In this document: positions 60,461 through 64,000 of the stretch, piece by piece
Layout of the letters: every line of letters begins with the position of its first letter
How positions within the stretch are numbered: the first letter of the stretch is position 1
NCBI GenBank assembly: GCA_025267735.1
Contig: CM046298.1
Span: 27,287,866-27,351,865 of the forward strand
Length of the DNA stretch: 64,000 nt
Direction of reading: 5' to 3'
Source of the DNA: Mactra quadrangularis
Lineage: Eukaryota; Mollusca; Bivalvia; Venerida; Mactridae
Program-made: the position numbers and the translations under genes
Notes under the pieces: model-generated
Seen by the model: the letters and a program-made list of their open reading frames with translations, nothing else
What the model was told of the DNA's origin: nothing
The model's database searches: none

Positions 60461-62690
60461 AATACAAAAAATACTTGTATGCTGTTAAAAGCATGGCTAT
60501 TGGATGTTTTATTGTGCGGAGTAGATGTCATATGGCGACAAAGAAAGCGATGATACAAAAATACTTGTATGATGTTTAAAGCATGACTATAGGATATTTT
60601 ATTGTGTGAAGTGGTGTTATATAGCGACAAAGAAAGAAGTAATACAAAAATACTCGTATGCTGTTTAAAGCACGGCTATTTGGTGTGGTATTGTGTGGGG
60701 TAGATGTCATACAGCGACAAAGAAAGAGACGATACAAACAAATACTTGTATGCTGTTTAACGCATGACTATTGGATGTTTTATTGCGAGGCGTGAATGTC
60801 ATACAGCGACAAAGAATGGGTCGTGCAAAAATACGTCTTTGCTTTTAAAAGCATGGCTATTGGATGTGGTATTGTGTGAGGCAGATGTCACATAGCGACA
60901 AAGAAAGAAGTAATACAAAATTACTTGTATGCTGTTTAAAGCATGGCTATTGGATGTGGTATTGTCAAGCATATGTCATATAGTGACAAAGAAAGAAGTA
61001 ATACAAAAATACTTGTATGCTGTTTAAAGCATGGCTATTGGATGTGGTATTGTCAAGCATATGTCATATAGCGACAAAGAAAAAAGTAATACAAGAAGAA
61101 ATACAAAAATGTTGGTATGCTGTTTAAAGCATAGCTATTTGATGTTTAATTGTGTGGGGTAGGTGTCATATAGCGACAAAGAAAGAAGTAATTCAAAAAT
61201 ACTTGTATGCAGTTTAAAGCATGGCTATTTGATGTGGAATTGTGTGGGATAGATGTCATATAGCGACAAAGAAAGAAGAAATACAAACACTTGTATTCTG
61301 TTTTAAGCATGGCTATTTGATGTGGAATTGTGTGGGATAGATGTCATATAGCGACAAAGAAAGAAGTAATACAAATACGTGTATGCTGTTTTAAGCATGG
61401 CTATTGGATGTGATATTGTGTGGTGTAGATGTCATATAGCGACAAAGAAAGAAGTAATACAAAAATACTTGTATGCAGTTTAAAGCATGGCTATTTGATG
61501 TGGTATTGTCAAGCATATGTCATATAGCAACAAAGAAAGAAGTAATACAAAAATAATCGTATGTTGTTTAAAGCATGGCTATTGGGTGTGGTATTGTGTG
61601 GGGTAGATGTGATATAACGACAAAGAAAGAAGTAATACAAAAATAATCGTACGCTGTTTAAAGCATGGCTATTGGATGTGGTATTGTCAAGCATATGTCA
61701 TATAGTGACAAAGAAAAAAGTAATACAAAATACTTGTATGCTGTTTAAAGCATGACTTTTGGATGCTTTATTGTTTTTTTAGTAAACGCCGTGTCAACAC
61801 AATTTATGTCATTTACGGCGTCCAGTGCACCTAACCTAGCTAAGCTTTCCTGGACCATTGTCTATGACCAGTACTCACCTTCCCTTCCACAAGACCGGAT
61901 ACTTCTCCATATAATCTAATCAATGGAGGAAATCGACATTATTGTCAAATTTTAATGGAAGGGTATAACCATCCCGGTAGGGATTCAAACCCGCACCGAT
62001 TCGGGCATGAGTATTCAAATCCTGGCGTGTACGAAATGCGCAATCGACCCGGGTTCATGTAAAATTGTATGGAGTAGATATCAATTAGCGACAAAGAAAG
62101 AAATAATACAAACTAAAACACGTTTGCTGTTTACAGCATGACAATTGAATACTTTAAAGTCTGGAGAAGATGTCATACAGCGACAAAGAAAGAAGTAATA
62201 TATATGAATACTTGTTTGCTTTTAAAGCATGACAGTTGGATGCTTCATAGAGGGGATAGATGTCAAACAGCGACAAAGAAAGAAATAATAATAAAAAATA
62301 ATTGTTTGCTGATTACAGCATGACTATTGGATGTTGTATTGTCCGGGTAGATGTCATACGGCGACAAAGAAAGAAATGTTAGAAACAAATAAGTGAATGC
62401 TGTTTAAAGCATGACTATTGGATGCTTAATTGTGAGAGTAGATCTCATTCAGCGACAAAGAAAGAAATGATACAAACAAATTCTTCTGTGATGTTTAAAG
62501 CATGACTATGGGATGCTTTATTGTGTGGACCGATGTCATGTAGTGACCAAAAAGAAATGATACAAACAAATCCTTGTATGGCGTTTAAAGCTCGACTTTT
62601 GTGTGCCCTATTGTGTTAGTAGATGGCATACAGCGACAAAGAAAGAAATTATCCCAAAAAGTACTTGTATGGGGTTCAAAGGCAGGTTAA
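60461..62690. repeat. 90-bp tandem array
   Basis: About two dozen units of around 90 bp: GTCATATAGCGACAAAGAAA, GAAGTAATACAAAAATACTT, GTATGCTGTTTAAAGCATGG and CTATTGGATGTGGTATTGTG. These are the same subrepeats found inside the 1.26-kb units, here alone and more diverged towards the right. Minus-strand frames (60295-60630, 61509-61694) are repeat-derived. Confidence 0.92.
61768..62057 (-). mobile_element. Diverged tRNA-derived SINE inside the 90-bp array
   Basis: The body matches the family (AAACGCCGTGTCAACACAAT, GGCGTCCAGTGCACCTAACC, AGACCGGATACTTCTCCATA). The tRNA-like head is more mutated than in other copies; the B box reads as GGATTCAAACCC on the plus strand. It interrupts one 90-bp unit. 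Confidence 0.85.
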
Positions 62691-62699
62691 TTAATAAAG

Positions 62700-63239
62700 A
62701 ATAGCGTGGATTGATTGCCATACAGCGGCAAGAAAAAAAACCTAAAATAAGTATGATGTTATTAGGTAAATTTTTGCGAGGAAAGAGTCATGCATAAGCC
62801 AGATTTTAAGGAAGAACACTATTCACTAAATTAGTTTGTCAATAACCATGATGCTGGCTTTGCCGTTTGGCATGAACTATATTGTGATTAGACTATTATG
62901 AATCTTTGAAATGTGATGTCAACTAGAAATCGTATACTGATATTAAAAGGATAGAAAAATAAACAATATATGCATTGCAATCTAAGTTTGAACGTCTGCC
63001 GTATTGGATATAAACTTCTCATAGCTGAGCGGTTCAGATATTGCTTTAAATTAAAGGGTTTGGTCAATGCCAAACAAGAGTCTGGTTTAATGTTTTTGTG
63101 CTGGTACCATATTCACATTGTGTAGATATGAGGGATAATTCAAAGCAGAAATTATACCAAGCTTGAAGAAATAAATGTAAGTTGAAATAACCTGTGACAT
63201 TATAAAAAGTATATTCTTTGTCTCAGGTAGTCATGTGTA
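62700..63239. other. AT-rich intergenic DNA, no gene seen
   Basis: Nothing is supported beyond short chance frames. Confidence 0.4.
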
Positions 63240-63844
63240 CACTGCCCTCCAAAAGTTCCTTCACATTTCTAGTAAATCAAATGCTACAAATTCCAAGTAT
63301 CAGTGGCGCTTTTCAAAAATTCTTACGAAGAAAATCTTCGTAAGTCAAAAGCAAGAAACATTGATAATACGCTCATATTTTGGCTTATCAATTCTAAATA
63401 TTATAGCATTGTGTATACCTTTTGAATATCATATCATGCTTATTACCCGTCTTACTTTGATGTGCTTATTACACGAAACTAACTTACGAAGATTTTTTTC
63501 GTAAGAATTTTTGTGAAAATCACCACAGGTCTGTAGAATTATTATATCATTGTTTATTCATTTCATTATTCATGCAATGGAAACAAATTTCTACGGGTAC
63601 ATTTCTTTTTTTGAGTTGCAGCACAAGTAATCAATCAGCCTCCAAAACTATGGTCAATATGTCACAATAAACCAATAAAGTTTGAGGTATTTTTTTAATT
63701 TCATATTCAAAAGAAAAAGTATACAGATTTCATAAGCAAACTAAGTATAATTGATTGATCAATAAATTGCTTTAACAACTTTTTAAAACTCATTTGATTA
63801 GCATGTAAACTGTAAATGTGTGAAGGAACTTATGGAAGGCCGTG
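63240..63844. mobile_element. TA-flanked MITE, Tc1/mariner-like
   Basis: The ends CACTGCCCTCCAAAAGTTCC and (inverse) CACGGCCTTCCATAAGTTCC continue as TTCACA. TA flanks lie at 63238-63239 and 63845-63846. 605 bp, with no transposase frame seen. It contains a smaller palindromic repeat. Confidence 0.8.
63303..63525. repeat. Inner palindromic repeat nested in the MITE
   Basis: AAAAATTCTTACGAAGAAAA followed by TCTTCGTAAGT is mirrored by ACTTACGAAGATTTTTTTCG followed by TAAGAATTTTT. Each arm itself contains the palindrome TTACGAAG...CTTCGTAA. It may be a separate foldback element. Confidence 0.75.
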
Positions 63845-64000
63845 TATATTGGTATAAATTTATATAAGAAATAAGACTTATCTTGTAATAGGGGATCCAA
63901 CTGCAACAACAGCATTTACAACCATTGAGAGAAGCATACATCACCATGGTGACAACACTCCTCGTATAATACACATGTACTGTGAACTGATACATCAACC

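Overview
The window looks like repeat-dominated, AT-rich nuclear DNA from an animal, most likely a mollusc and probably a bivalve. This rests on the absence of any bacterial-style gene layout, on families of tRNA-derived SINEs carrying a conserved body, and on the mix of DNA transposons, LTR elements and satellites. The species assignment is inference only. I find no host gene that I can name. Nearly all short reading frames are chance frames in AT-rich DNA or translations of repeats.

Region by region: 1-9.2 kb is AT-rich intergenic DNA with SINE fragments and small tandem repeats. 9282-15476 is a complete DNA transposon of about 6.2 kb with roughly 180-bp terminal inverted repeats (TIRs) and a 3-bp CTA target duplication. 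Its long coding exon has a DDE-like N-terminal part, a FEN1/XPG-type nuclease with the full acidic set, and a C-terminal eight-cysteine cluster. This is the architecture of the Academ (AcademX) superfamily. It sits inside an older dispersed repeat, and an empty copy of that site is present at about 17.6 kb.

20.8-29.7 kb is a 48-bp minisatellite, each unit carrying a 17-bp near-perfect palindrome. It is split by a young, minus-strand LTR element (21914-27000) with two 275-bp LTRs identical by eye and a GTCTA target duplication. That element encodes a retropepsin-like protein but shows no reverse transcriptase, RNase H or integrase. 30.7-31.1 kb is an 83-bp tandem repeat with a conserved stem-loop. 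33-38.4 kb holds several MITEs and SINEs, two of the SINEs with 13-bp target duplications.

39.3-44.3 kb is a large interrupted palindrome bounded by TTAA. Its left arm has two later insertions, one of them a piggyBac-type MITE, and the right arm preserves both empty sites. 44.3-46.0 kb has SINEs, a LINE C-terminal scrap and dispersed repeats. 46.0-48.3 kb is an 18-bp minisatellite. 49.3-60.5 kb is a satellite of 1.26/1.40-kb units arranged as a central five-period block of one type between flanks of another. It continues into a 90-bp array to 62.7 kb. The end of the window carries a nested TA-flanked MITE.

The coding content is therefore mobile-element machinery: one probably autonomous Academ-type transposon, one trans-dependent LTR element, and a possible captured two-exon gene fragment within the palindrome. 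All boundaries and identities were read by eye.
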